DNA of 64,000 nt. Source: JAJUFS01 sp036381175. Lineage in GTDB: Bacteria; Pseudomonadota; Gammaproteobacteria; Natronospirales; JAJUFS01. The notes below the pieces were generated by a model. That model saw nothing but the letters and a program-made list of their open reading frames with translations. It searched no databases and had not been told where the DNA came from. The stretch is from positions 42,714-106,713 of the forward strand of contig DASVDI010000034.1 in NCBI GenBank assembly GCA_036381175.1, in the 5' to 3' direction. Shown piece after piece: positions 25,942-34,064 of the stretch (the first letter of the stretch is position 1; the number at the start of each line of letters is the position of its first letter). Made by a program: the position numbers and the translations under genes.

Positions 25942-25968
25942 GCAAACCCGCGGTTTTCGCGGGTTTGC
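25942..25968 (+). terminator. Hairpin between iscA and ndk, possible terminator
   Basis: An 11-bp perfect stem GCAAACCCGCG (25942-25952) / CGCGGGTTTGC (25958-25968) with a TTTT-containing loop. The tail GTCATTTG is not a proper T-run, so it may be a leader structure of ndk rather than an efficient terminator. Confidence 0.45.
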
Positions 25969-26003
25969 GTCATTTGCACTTTCATCCTCGGAGAAACACC
26001 AGA

Positions 26004-26435
26004 ATGTCATTTGAACGGACCCTTTCCATCATCAAGCCGGATGGCGTCGCCAAGAACATCATCGGCGAGGTTTACAGCCGTTTTGAGAAGGCTGGCCTGA
26101 AAATTATCGCGGCAAAGATGCAGCAACTCTCCGAAGCGCAAGCACAGGAATTCTACGCCGTGCATAAGGAGCGTCCGTTCTACAGCGATCTCGTGACGTT
26201 CATGATTTCGGGTCCCGTGATGGTGCAGGTGCTGGAAGGCGAGAACGCGATCGCGAAGCACCGCGACGTGATGGGCGCGACCAATCCGAAGGACGCGGCT
26301 CCTGGCACGATTCGTGCGGACTTCGCCGAAACCGTGGACGAAAATGTGGTGCACGGTTCGGACGCTGCCGACACGGCGAAGAATGAAATTGCGTTCTTCT
26401 TCAAAGACAACGAGATTTGCCCGCGCAAGCGCTGA
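26004..26435 (+). CDS. ndk: Nucleoside diphosphate kinase
   Basis: 143 residues from the ATG at 26004 with GGAGAAA upstream. It balances NTP pools by phosphotransfer through H117 in NVVHGSDAADTAKNEI. The N-terminal RTLSIIKPDGVAKN and ATNPKDAAPGTIRADF are family signatures. It stands at the head of the conserved ndk-rlmN-pilW-rodZ run. Confidence 0.98.
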   Translation: MSFERTLSIIKPDGVAKNIIGEVYSRFEKAGLKIIAAKMQQLSEAQAQEFYAVHKERPFYSDLVTFMISGPVMVQVLEGENAIAKHRDVMGATNPKDAAPGTIRADFAETVDENVVHGSDAADTAKNEIAFFFKDNEICPRKR

Positions 26436-26453
26436 GCGAATCGGGATAGTGAT

Positions 26454-27563
26454 GTGACCGACACGAACGTAAAAGTAAATCTGCTGGGCATGCCACGTGA
26501 GGAGATGGAAACGTATTTCGTTTCCATCGGCGAAAAGCCGTTCCGCGCGCGGCAGGTCATGAAGTGGATTTACGGCGCGGGCGTGTCGGATTTCACGCAG
26601 ATGACGGACATCGCGAAAAGCCTGCGCGAAAAGCTTATCGAACTCGCCGAAGTGCGTGCGCCGGATGTGATCGTCGACAAGGCGTCCACTGACGGCACAC
26701 ATAAATGGCTGCTTCGGATGGACATGAACAACGGCATTGAGACCGTGTTCATTCCCGAACGCGAGCGCGGCACGCTGTGCATTTCCTCGCAGGTCGGCTG
26801 TGCGCTCGATTGCACCTTCTGCTCGACGGCGCAGCAGGGTTTCAATCGCAATCTGAGCTCGGCAGAAATCATCGGCCAGGTGTGGCTCGCCAACAACCAG
26901 CTCGGTTACGTCAAAGGCGAGCGCATCATCACCAACATCGTTTTCATGGGCATGGGCGAGCCGCTGGCGAATTACACGAACGTTGTGAAAGCGCTCAAGG
27001 TCCTGATGGATGATTTCGGCTACGGTCTGTCGAAGCGACGCGTGACGGTGAGCACATCGGGAATCGTTCCCGCGATGCATCGCCTGAACGATGAAATCGA
27101 TTTCGCGCTTGCCGTATCGCTGCATGCGCCGAACGACGAGTTGCGCGACGTGCTCGTGCCGATCAACCGCAAGTATCCGATCGCCGAGCTGATGGGCGCG
27201 TGCTGGGCGTACGTGAAGAAGAAAGCGCACCGGCACATTTACGTCGAGTACGTGATGCTTGATGGCGTGAACGACAAGGACGAACACGCGCGCCAGTTGG
27301 CGAAGTTGTTGAATGGCTTGCCGTGCAAGGTGAACCTGATTCCGTTCAATCCGTTTCCGGGCACGCCGTACACGCGCTCGCCGGAAGAACGCATCAACGC
27401 GTTCCGCGACATACTGATTCGCAAGGGACTGGTGACCGTCACGCGCCGCACGCGCGGGGAAGACATCGATGCCGCCTGCGGGCAGCTCGCAGGGCAGGTG
27501 CTGGACAAGAGTCGTCGCGCGGAGCGCATGGCAGACCATCTCACACGGGTGCCGACACGATGA
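26454..27563 (+). CDS. rlmN: Dual-specificity rRNA/tRNA (adenine-C2)-methyltransferase RlmN
   Basis: 369 residues from a GTG start; the in-phase start region MTDTNVKVNLLGMPREEME aligns with the family. Radical SAM enzyme with the cluster motif C116-x3-C120-x2-C123 (GCALDCTFCSTAQQGF), which methylates A2503 of 23S rRNA and A37 of tRNAs via a methyl-cysteine intermediate. The C-terminal AACGQL near residue 345 supplies the second catalytic cysteine. The stop overlaps the pilW start. Confidence 0.96.
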   Translation: MTDTNVKVNLLGMPREEMETYFVSIGEKPFRARQVMKWIYGAGVSDFTQMTDIAKSLREKLIELAEVRAPDVIVDKASTDGTHKWLLRMDMNNGIETVFIPERERGTLCISSQVGCALDCTFCSTAQQGFNRNLSSAEIIGQVWLANNQLGYVKGERIITNIVFMGMGEPLANYTNVVKALKVLMDDFGYGLSKRRVTVSTSGIVPAMHRLNDEIDFALAVSLHAPNDELRDVLVPINRKYPIAELMGACWAYVKKKAHRHIYVEYVMLDGVNDKDEHARQLAKLLNGLPCKVNLIPFNPFPGTPYTRSPEERINAFRDILIRKGLVTVTRRTRGEDIDAACGQLAGQVLDKSRRAERMADHLTRVPTR

Positions 27564-28330
27564 AAAGAATTCTTGCGACCTTGCTCTTTCTGCCGTTGAC
27601 GGCGGCCCTCGCCGGCTGCGTCTCGACCGGCGGGATGAGCAATGACGAGCAAACCGATGCAGCGCGCTACAACACGCGCCTCGCGGCGGAGTACCTGAAG
27701 CGCGGCGACGTGCAGACGGCGATGCTGAAAATCGACAAGGCGCTGGAGCAGGATGATGACCTCGCCGAAGCGCACCTCGTGAAGGGCATGATCTATTCGC
27801 GCGCCGAAGAGTTCGACGAAGCGGACGATTATTATTTACGTGCAGCAAGCCTGGGTGAAGACGATCCGGCGATTCTCAACAACGTTGCCGCGTATCTTTG
27901 CCGTCGCGGTCACAATGAAGATGGCGAAGAAATTTTCCTGAGCGTTGCGAAGATGGCGACCTTCGGACGTCCCGCGGTCGCACTGACAAATGCCGGCATG
28001 TGTGCACGCCGTATCCCGGAACCCGCGCGCGCCGAGGCGCATTTCCGCCGTGCACTGGAACTCGAATCGTCATACGCACCGGCGCTGTGGCACATGGCCG
28101 AGATCTCCCTGGAGCAAGGCGATCACCTTTCCGCGCGCGGCTTCCTGCAGCGCATGGAATCGGTGCAGCGCCTGGGTCCTGATGCACTCTGGCTGGGCGT
28201 GCGTATCGAGCGACAGCTCGAAGACGAAGCCGCGGCGACCCGCTACGCGGACATCCTGCTGCGCGACTTCCCGGAGTCGAAACAGGCGCGCGAACTGCTT
28301 GAAAACCAGCAATCCTCAACGACTCATTGA
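27560..28330 (+). CDS. pilW: Type IV pilus biogenesis lipoprotein PilW/PilF
   Basis: 256 residues from the ATG at 27560. The lipoprotein signal ends at LAGC (Cys about residue 20). TPR repeats follow (ARYNTRLAAEYLKRGDVQTAMLKIDKAL, HLVKGMIYSRAEEFDEAD, AEAHFRRALEL). PilW/PilF is the outer-membrane pilotin of the PilQ secretin. The rlmN-pilW-rodZ order is that of Pseudomonas. No other pilus gene is in the window, so a wider pilus system is only implied. Confidence 0.9.
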   Translation: MKRILATLLFLPLTAALAGCVSTGGMSNDEQTDAARYNTRLAAEYLKRGDVQTAMLKIDKALEQDDDLAEAHLVKGMIYSRAEEFDEADDYYLRAASLGEDDPAILNNVAAYLCRRGHNEDGEEIFLSVAKMATFGRPAVALTNAGMCARRIPEPARAEAHFRRALELESSYAPALWHMAEISLEQGDHLSARGFLQRMESVQRLGPDALWLGVRIERQLEDEAAATRYADILLRDFPESKQARELLENQQSSTTH

Positions 28331-28341
28331 AGGTATCCCGG

Positions 28342-29319
28342 ATGACCGGTGAAACAGCGGAAAATCCATCATCGCCGGAGATGCCCGGCAGCCGTCTGCG
28401 CAAGCAGCGCGAGCGCCAGGGACTGTCGCTGGCCCAGGCAGGCCACGAGCTCCACGTCGATCAGCGCCTGCTGGGGGCGCTGGAAGCCGACGATTACGCC
28501 ACCCTCGGCGCGCCGATCTTCGTGAAGGGCCATTTGCGCAATTACGCGCGCCTGCTCGGACTGGATCCGGCGGAACTGGTTGCCGAATACGAAGCCGCGC
28601 AGAAGCCCGCCGATCCGACACTGGTCGCACACCGGCCGGACGGCCCGATCATGGACACGCATCGCGAACACCCATGGGTGAGCTGGATCGGTTGGATTTT
28701 CCTGCTTCTGCTCGGCGTGCTGCTCGCCGGCTGGTGGTATTACCAGCAGGAAGGCGGTGCCGATTTTACGCTGTCGAACATGCCCGATCCCGTCCTTCTG
28801 CCTGATGAGCCGCCGGCGGATACCACCTCGTCGCAGGCCGAATCCGCGCGCGACGAAGCGCCGGTTTCGACGCCCGTCTTTGATCCCAGCCAGGAACAGA
28901 ACCTGCCGGTTGAAGACAGCGACACAACAGCCGGACAGGATGAAAACGCGCTGGCCACGACACCGCGAACGCAAGTGCCGACCGAGAACGCTCAGACAAA
29001 CACGGCGCGCGAAACCGCTTCGCGTCCGGCGGTCGAAACCGCGCCGCCCGCAAACACAGCGCCGCCACGCACCGGCCTCGTGCTGGAATTGGCCGAAGAA
29101 TCCTGGGTGGAAATCTACGATGCCGAAGGCCGACCGATTCTTTACGATCTCCTCGGCCGCGGCGTGCGTCGCGAGATCAACGCGAGCGGCGAGTTGCGGC
29201 TGTTTCTCGGCAACGCCGAGGGCGTCAAGGTCTACGTGAACGGCGAGCCGTTCAATATCGGGCCTTATGTGCGTTCCGACAGCACCGCGCGTTTCACCGT
29301 CAATGTTCCGGCCAACTGA
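28342..29319 (+). CDS. rodZ: Cytoskeletal protein RodZ
   Basis: 325 residues from the ATG at 28342, with GAAGG 9 bp upstream; a TTG at 28327 overlapping the pilW stop is possible but weaker. An N-terminal helix-turn-helix (LRKQRERQGLSLAQAGHELH) binds MreB in homologues. One membrane segment (about 115-136, GWIFLLLLGVLLAGWWYY), a Thr/Ala/Pro-rich periplasmic linker and a C-terminal DUF4115 domain follow (TGLVLELAEESWVEIYDAEG). It supports rod shape. In most relatives ispG follows; here hisS does. Confidence 0.93.
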   Translation: MTGETAENPSSPEMPGSRLRKQRERQGLSLAQAGHELHVDQRLLGALEADDYATLGAPIFVKGHLRNYARLLGLDPAELVAEYEAAQKPADPTLVAHRPDGPIMDTHREHPWVSWIGWIFLLLLGVLLAGWWYYQQEGGADFTLSNMPDPVLLPDEPPADTTSSQAESARDEAPVSTPVFDPSQEQNLPVEDSDTTAGQDENALATTPRTQVPTENAQTNTARETASRPAVETAPPANTAPPRTGLVLELAEESWVEIYDAEGRPILYDLLGRGVRREINASGELRLFLGNAEGVKVYVNGEPFNIGPYVRSDSTARFTVNVPAN

Positions 29320-29349
29320 GCCGCCGGCAAGCTGCAACAGGAAAGCACG

Positions 29350-30639
29350 TTGAGCAAGGCGATCCGTTCCATTCGGGGCTTCAATGACATCCTGCCGGCC
29401 CAGGCGGCGGCGTGGCAGCACGTCGAAGCCGCAGCACAGCGCGTTTTCGATGCCTACGGCTACTCGGAAATCCGCTTGCCGATTGTTGAAGCCACGCCGC
29501 TGTTCGCGCGCTCCATCGGCGAGGTCACTGACATCGTCGAAAAGGAGATGTACAGCTTCTCCGACCGCAACGACGAAAGCCTGACGCTGCGCCCGGAAGG
29601 CACCGCCGGCTGCGTGCGCGCCGCGATCGAAAACGGACTGTTGCACAACCAGACGCAGAAACTCTGGTATCGCGGGCCGATGTTCCGCTACGAGCGGCCG
29701 CAGAAAGGACGCTACCGGCAGTTTCACCAGTTCGGCGTGGAAGCCTTCGGCCTGCCTGGCCCTGACATCGACGCGGAAGTGATTTTCGTGAGCGCGGCTC
29801 TCTGGCGCGAACTCGGTGTCGAGAACCTGCAACTCGAACTGAACACGCTCGGATCGAATGAATCGCGCGACCGTTACCGCGCGGCGCTGGTGGACTATTT
29901 CTCGAAATACAAGAACGAACTCGACGATGACGGCCGCCGCCGTCTGCAAAGCAATCCACTGCGTTTGCTGGACAGCAAGCATGACGGCACGCGCAAATTG
30001 CTGCCCGCCGCGCCGAAGTTCGCCGAGTATCTCGATGATGAATCGCGCGCGCATTTCGATGCGCTATGCGATCTGCTCAGCAACGCGGGGCTCGCCGTCA
30101 CGCTGAATCCGCTGCTGGTGCGCGGACTCGATTATTACAACCGCACGGTGTTCGAATGGACCACGGACCAGCTCGGCGCGCAGGCGGCGGTGTGTTCCGG
30201 CGGCCGATACGATGGCCTGGTGGAGTTGCTGGGTGGCAAGCCCGTTCCGGCCATCGGCTGGGGCCTGGGCATCGAGCGGCTGATCGCGCTCCTGGAAGCG
30301 CAAGGGCAACTTCCCGGCGAGCGCACACCGCACGCCTATTTCGTGCTGGCGGGAGCGGCGGCCGAGGAGCGCGGCTTGTTGCTTGCCGAGCAGTGGCGGG
30401 CTAAGGTGCCCGGCTTGCGAATGCAGGCGAATCTCGGTGGTGGCGGTATCAAGGCGCAATTCAGGCGCGCCGACAAAAGCGGCGCCGCGGTGGCGCTGGT
30501 GCTGGGCGAGGACGAACTCGCAGCCAATGAAATCACCGTGAAATTTCTCCGCGAGGAGCGCGAGCAGCAACGCTGCGCTATTGCGGATATTGGCGGGCTG
30601 CTCGCGCAGCTCGTTCAAGAAGAATCACCAACCTATTAA
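29350..30639 (+). CDS. hisS: Histidyl-tRNA synthetase
   Basis: 429 residues from a TTG start; SKAIRSIRGFNDILP aligns with the start of E. coli HisRS, so no later codon is suitable. Class II motifs are present: MFRYERPQKGRYRQFHQFGVE (motif 2), LVRGLDYYNRTVFEW and GWGLGIERLIAL (motif 3). A C-terminal anticodon-binding domain follows. The gene sits where ispG-hisS would be in relatives, but ispG is absent. Confidence 0.97.
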   Translation: MSKAIRSIRGFNDILPAQAAAWQHVEAAAQRVFDAYGYSEIRLPIVEATPLFARSIGEVTDIVEKEMYSFSDRNDESLTLRPEGTAGCVRAAIENGLLHNQTQKLWYRGPMFRYERPQKGRYRQFHQFGVEAFGLPGPDIDAEVIFVSAALWRELGVENLQLELNTLGSNESRDRYRAALVDYFSKYKNELDDDGRRRLQSNPLRLLDSKHDGTRKLLPAAPKFAEYLDDESRAHFDALCDLLSNAGLAVTLNPLLVRGLDYYNRTVFEWTTDQLGAQAAVCSGGRYDGLVELLGGKPVPAIGWGLGIERLIALLEAQGQLPGERTPHAYFVLAGAAAEERGLLLAEQWRAKVPGLRMQANLGGGGIKAQFRRADKSGAAVALVLGEDELAANEITVKFLREEREQQRCAIADIGGLLAQLVQEESPTY

Positions 30640-30674
30640 TCACACAAATCGGTCGCAACCGATGGAGAACGGAC

Positions 30675-31418
30675 GTGGACGCGCACGAGCAGGAACAGAT
30701 TGAAGGCATCAAGGCGTGGTGGCGGGAAAACCGCTGGTACATTCTCGGCGGGCTGGTCATCAGCGCTGTCGCCGTGGGCGGCTGGCGGATGTGGCTGCAA
30801 CAGCAGCAGGAGCTCGCCGAGGCCGCGTCGCTGAAATACGAGAACGTGATCACCCAGTCGAATCTCGCGGATCTCGATGCGCTGGAAAGCAGCATCGAGG
30901 AATTGCAGGCGGAGTATTCGGATACGCCGTACGCCTCGCTCGGCACGCTCAAGCTCGCCGCCGCCCAGGTTGACGCGGACGACTTCGCTGCCGCCGCTGA
31001 TTCGCTGCGCTGGGTGGTCGAGAACACCGACGATCCGCAACTCGCGCTGGTCGCGCGCTTGCGTCTCGCACGCGTGCTGCTGCAGCAAGGTGATTTCGCT
31101 GCTGTCCACAAGGCGCTGGATGTCGCGGACGCCGGCGAATTCACCGCGCTTTACGAAGAACTGCGTGGCGATGCGTTCCTTGCTGTCAATGATCGCGACA
31201 ACGCGCGCAAATCTTACGAGGCCGCGCTCGCGGCAATGGATTCCGCAGCGCCGGGCGATCGCAGCCTGGTGCAGATGAAGCTGGATAATCTCGCCATGCC
31301 GATCGATTCGCTGCTGGCGAATACCGAACCCGCCGCGCCCGTGGAATCCGAAGCAGCGGTTCCGCCGGAAGACGGCTCTGTCGAAGCGCCGGCTGACGAT
31401 GCGGACGACGCCCAATGA
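30675..31418 (+). CDS. yfgM: YfgM-like ancillary SecYEG subunit
   Basis: 247 residues from a GTG at 30675 with GGAG 7 bp upstream. A short acidic cytoplasmic N-terminus is followed by one membrane helix (about 23-40, WYILGGLVISAVAVGGW) and a periplasmic TPR-like domain (LADLDALESSIEELQAEY, ALVARLRLARVLLQQGDF). The C-terminal tail is acidic and alanine-rich. In E. coli YfgM links SecYEG to periplasmic chaperones. The hisS-yfgM-bamB-der order is conserved. Confidence 0.9.
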   Translation: MDAHEQEQIEGIKAWWRENRWYILGGLVISAVAVGGWRMWLQQQQELAEAASLKYENVITQSNLADLDALESSIEELQAEYSDTPYASLGTLKLAAAQVDADDFAAAADSLRWVVENTDDPQLALVARLRLARVLLQQGDFAAVHKALDVADAGEFTALYEELRGDAFLAVNDRDNARKSYEAALAAMDSAAPGDRSLVQMKLDNLAMPIDSLLANTEPAAPVESEAAVPPEDGSVEAPADDADDAQ

Positions 31419-32602
31419 AACGCCTGCTGATTCCCGTTGCTGCCGTGCTGTTGCCGGCCTGCGCCACCACCAATCTCGAGCCGCCCGCGGAGCTCGTGGA
31501 ATTCGCCGAAACGGCGTCATTCACGGAAGTGTGGTCGGAGGATATCGGCGACCTGAAAGCCAGGCTGCGCCTCGGCCTGGTACCGGCCACCGACGGCGAG
31601 AATATTTACGTGGCGGATCACGAAGGCGGCGTGCACGCCTTTCGGCTTGCCGATGGCGAGAAGCTCTGGGAATACGACACGAGCGAGTTCAGCCTCTTCG
31701 GCGATTCGACCGCCATTCGATTTTCTGCGGGACCGGCAGTTGCCGACGGCCGCGTTGCCGTCGGTTCGCTGAACGGTATCGTCGTGATGCTGGACGCCGC
31801 GACCGGCGAAAAGCTCTGGCAGGAAAGCGTGGAGGGCGAGTTGCTCGCGCAGCCGCTGATGCGGGCAGGACTCATAGTCCTGCGGACCACGGACGGACGC
31901 ATCATCGCGCTGGATGCCGCGACCGGCGAGCGGCGCTGGGACACGGTGCGCGAAGTGCCGTCGTTGACCATCCGCGGTCATGCCGCATCGGTAGGCGACA
32001 GCCGCCGCGTTTTCATCGGCCTGGACAACGGCAAGGTGATTGCGCTGTCGAGCGAAGACGGCAGCATGCTCTGGGAAGCGACGATCGTCGTTGCGGCCGG
32101 CGTATCCGCACTTGAGGAAATCGGCGACGTCGATGGCAACCTCGCGTGGTTCGGCAGCGAGATTTACGCGACCAGTTACAACGGCAACATTGCCGCACTC
32201 GCCGTCGAATCCGGTGACGTGTTGTGGCGCCAGCCGCTTTCCTCCGTGAAGGCGCCTGTCGTCGGCTTCGGCGATGTGTTCGCGACCGATATCAACAGCG
32301 TCGTGCACGGTTACGAGCGTCTTTCGGGCGCCGAGACCTGGACGCAGGACGCCTTGCGTGCGCGCTATCTCACCGCGCCGGCGCTGTTCGGCGACCTTTT
32401 GGTCGTCGGCGACTTCGAAGGCTACCTGCACTTTCTCGACATTACAGACGGCCACCTGGTGGCGCGCGTCGAGCATGACGGAGAACCGATCACTGCCCAG
32501 CCGCTGGTCGTTGACGACAAGCTCGTCGTGCTGAGCGATGACGGTGAACTGGCGGTTTATAGTCGAGTGAATCGTGACGATACGGCGAACGACGCCGACT
32601 AG
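31415..32602 (+). CDS. bamB: Outer membrane assembly lipoprotein BamB
   Basis: 395 residues; ATGA overlap with yfgM. The lipoprotein signal is MKRLLIPVAAVLLPAC with the lipid-attached cysteine at about 16. An eight-bladed PQQ-type beta-propeller is visible as repeated blades ending in LDAATGEKLWQES, LDAATGERRWDT, LSSEDGSMLWEA and VESGDVLWRQ. It scaffolds the BAM complex that inserts beta-barrels in the outer membrane. Confidence 0.95.
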   Translation: MKRLLIPVAAVLLPACATTNLEPPAELVEFAETASFTEVWSEDIGDLKARLRLGLVPATDGENIYVADHEGGVHAFRLADGEKLWEYDTSEFSLFGDSTAIRFSAGPAVADGRVAVGSLNGIVVMLDAATGEKLWQESVEGELLAQPLMRAGLIVLRTTDGRIIALDAATGERRWDTVREVPSLTIRGHAASVGDSRRVFIGLDNGKVIALSSEDGSMLWEATIVVAAGVSALEEIGDVDGNLAWFGSEIYATSYNGNIAALAVESGDVLWRQPLSSVKAPVVGFGDVFATDINSVVHGYERLSGAETWTQDALRARYLTAPALFGDLLVVGDFEGYLHFLDITDGHLVARVEHDGEPITAQPLVVDDKLVVLSDDGELAVYSRVNRDDTANDAD

Positions 32603-32658
32603 ACGTTTTTCCATTCTTGCGGGAGCGCCCAGGCGCGCTCCGGCCAGGAACACATCGC

Positions 32659-34053
32659 ATGTTGCCGGTAATTGCACTCCTGGGCCGTCCCAATGTCGGC
32701 AAATCGACGCTGTTCAACCAGCTCACGCGCAGCCGTGACGCGCTGGTCGCCGATGAGCCCGGTCTCACGCGCGATCGCCAGTACGGTTTTGGCAAGGTCG
32801 GACCGCGCGCGTACATCGTCATCGACACCGGCGGCATCAGCGGCGAGGCGCAAGGCATCGATGCCCTGATGCTCAAGCAGAGCATGAAGGCGCTGGCCGA
32901 GGCTGACGCTGCACTCTTTATCGTCGATGGTCGCGCGGGTATTTCTGCCGACGATGAACGCATCGCAGCGGAACTGCGCAAATCCGGCAAGCCCGTCTGG
33001 CTCGCCGTGAACAAGACCGAAGGCATGCCGGGCGATATTGTCGCGGCGGAATTCCATGCGCTCGGACTCAGCTCACCGCGCGCGATTTCCTCCGCGCACG
33101 GCCAGGGCGTCGCCGCACTCATGGACGATATTCTCGCGCCGTTTCCCGAAGACGAACTTCCCGAAGAAGAGATCGACGATCGCATTCGCGTCGCCGTCAT
33201 CGGCCGCCCCAATGTCGGCAAATCCACGCTCATCAACCGGTTGATCGGCGAAGAACGGCTGGTCGCCTTCGACAAGCCCGGTACCACGCGCGACGCCGTC
33301 GCCGTGCCGTTCGAACGCGACGGCACGCGCTACACGCTGGTCGACACGGCCGGCGTGCGCCGCAAGAGCCGCGTGTCCGCGGCCATCGAAAAATTCAGCA
33401 TCGTCAAGACCTTGCAGGCGATCGAGGAAGCGCACACGGTCATCATTGTTTTCGACGCGCGCGAAGGCATTACCGACCAGGACGCATCATTGGCAGGGCT
33501 CGCGCTGGATCGCGGCCGCGCCATCGTGCTCGCCGTCAACAAATGGGACAATCTCCCGCCGGAACAACGCGAGCGGATCAAGGTCGAACTGGATATTCGC
33601 CTGCCGTTCCTGTCGTTCGCGCGGCTGCATTTCATCTCGGCATTGCATGGCACCGGCGTCGGCGATTTGCTGGGATCCGTCAGGGAAGCGCATGCGGCGG
33701 CGATGAGCGAGATACCGACGTCCGCATTGACGCAGCTTCTTGAAGACGCGGTGCGCGTACACCAGCCGCCGCTCGTTCGCGGCCGTCGCATCAAGCTTCG
33801 TTACGCGCACCAGGGCGGCAAGCGGCCGCCGGTGATCGTGATTCACGGCAACCAGACGGAACGTGTGCCGGACGCGTACCGGCGTTATCTTGAAAACCGG
33901 TTTCGCGAACGGTTCAATCTTTTTGGCACGCCGGTGCGCATCGAATTCCGTACCGGCGACAATCCGTTCAAGGGCAGGCGGAACACGCTCACGCCCCGGC
34001 AGGTGCAGAAAAAGAAACGCATGCTGCAGCATTTCAAACGCAAGAAAAAATGA
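32659..34053 (+). CDS. der: Ribosome biogenesis GTPase Der
   Basis: 464 residues from the ATG at 32659 with CAGGAAC upstream. Tandem GTPase domains have two P-loops, LLGRPNVGKSTLFNQL near the N-terminus and VIGRPNVGKSTLINRL in the middle, plus DTGG/DTAG and NKxE/NKWD motifs. The C-terminal KH-like domain ends with basic KKKRMLQHFKRKKK. It is needed for 50S assembly. The last base of its stop overlaps an ATG of the downstream frame. Confidence 0.97.
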   Translation: MLPVIALLGRPNVGKSTLFNQLTRSRDALVADEPGLTRDRQYGFGKVGPRAYIVIDTGGISGEAQGIDALMLKQSMKALAEADAALFIVDGRAGISADDERIAAELRKSGKPVWLAVNKTEGMPGDIVAAEFHALGLSSPRAISSAHGQGVAALMDDILAPFPEDELPEEEIDDRIRVAVIGRPNVGKSTLINRLIGEERLVAFDKPGTTRDAVAVPFERDGTRYTLVDTAGVRRKSRVSAAIEKFSIVKTLQAIEEAHTVIIVFDAREGITDQDASLAGLALDRGRAIVLAVNKWDNLPPEQRERIKVELDIRLPFLSFARLHFISALHGTGVGDLLGSVREAHAAAMSEIPTSALTQLLEDAVRVHQPPLVRGRRIKLRYAHQGGKRPPVIVIHGNQTERVPDAYRRYLENRFRERFNLFGTPVRIEFRTGDNPFKGRRNTLTPRQVQKKKRMLQHFKRKKK

Positions 34054-34064
34054 AGGAGCACGTC

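Noticed and set aside
26007..27848. A 613-codon minus-strand frame opposite ndk, rlmN and pilW
   Set aside because: Antisense shadow of three real genes, with repetitive His/Arg/Val composition and no start signals.
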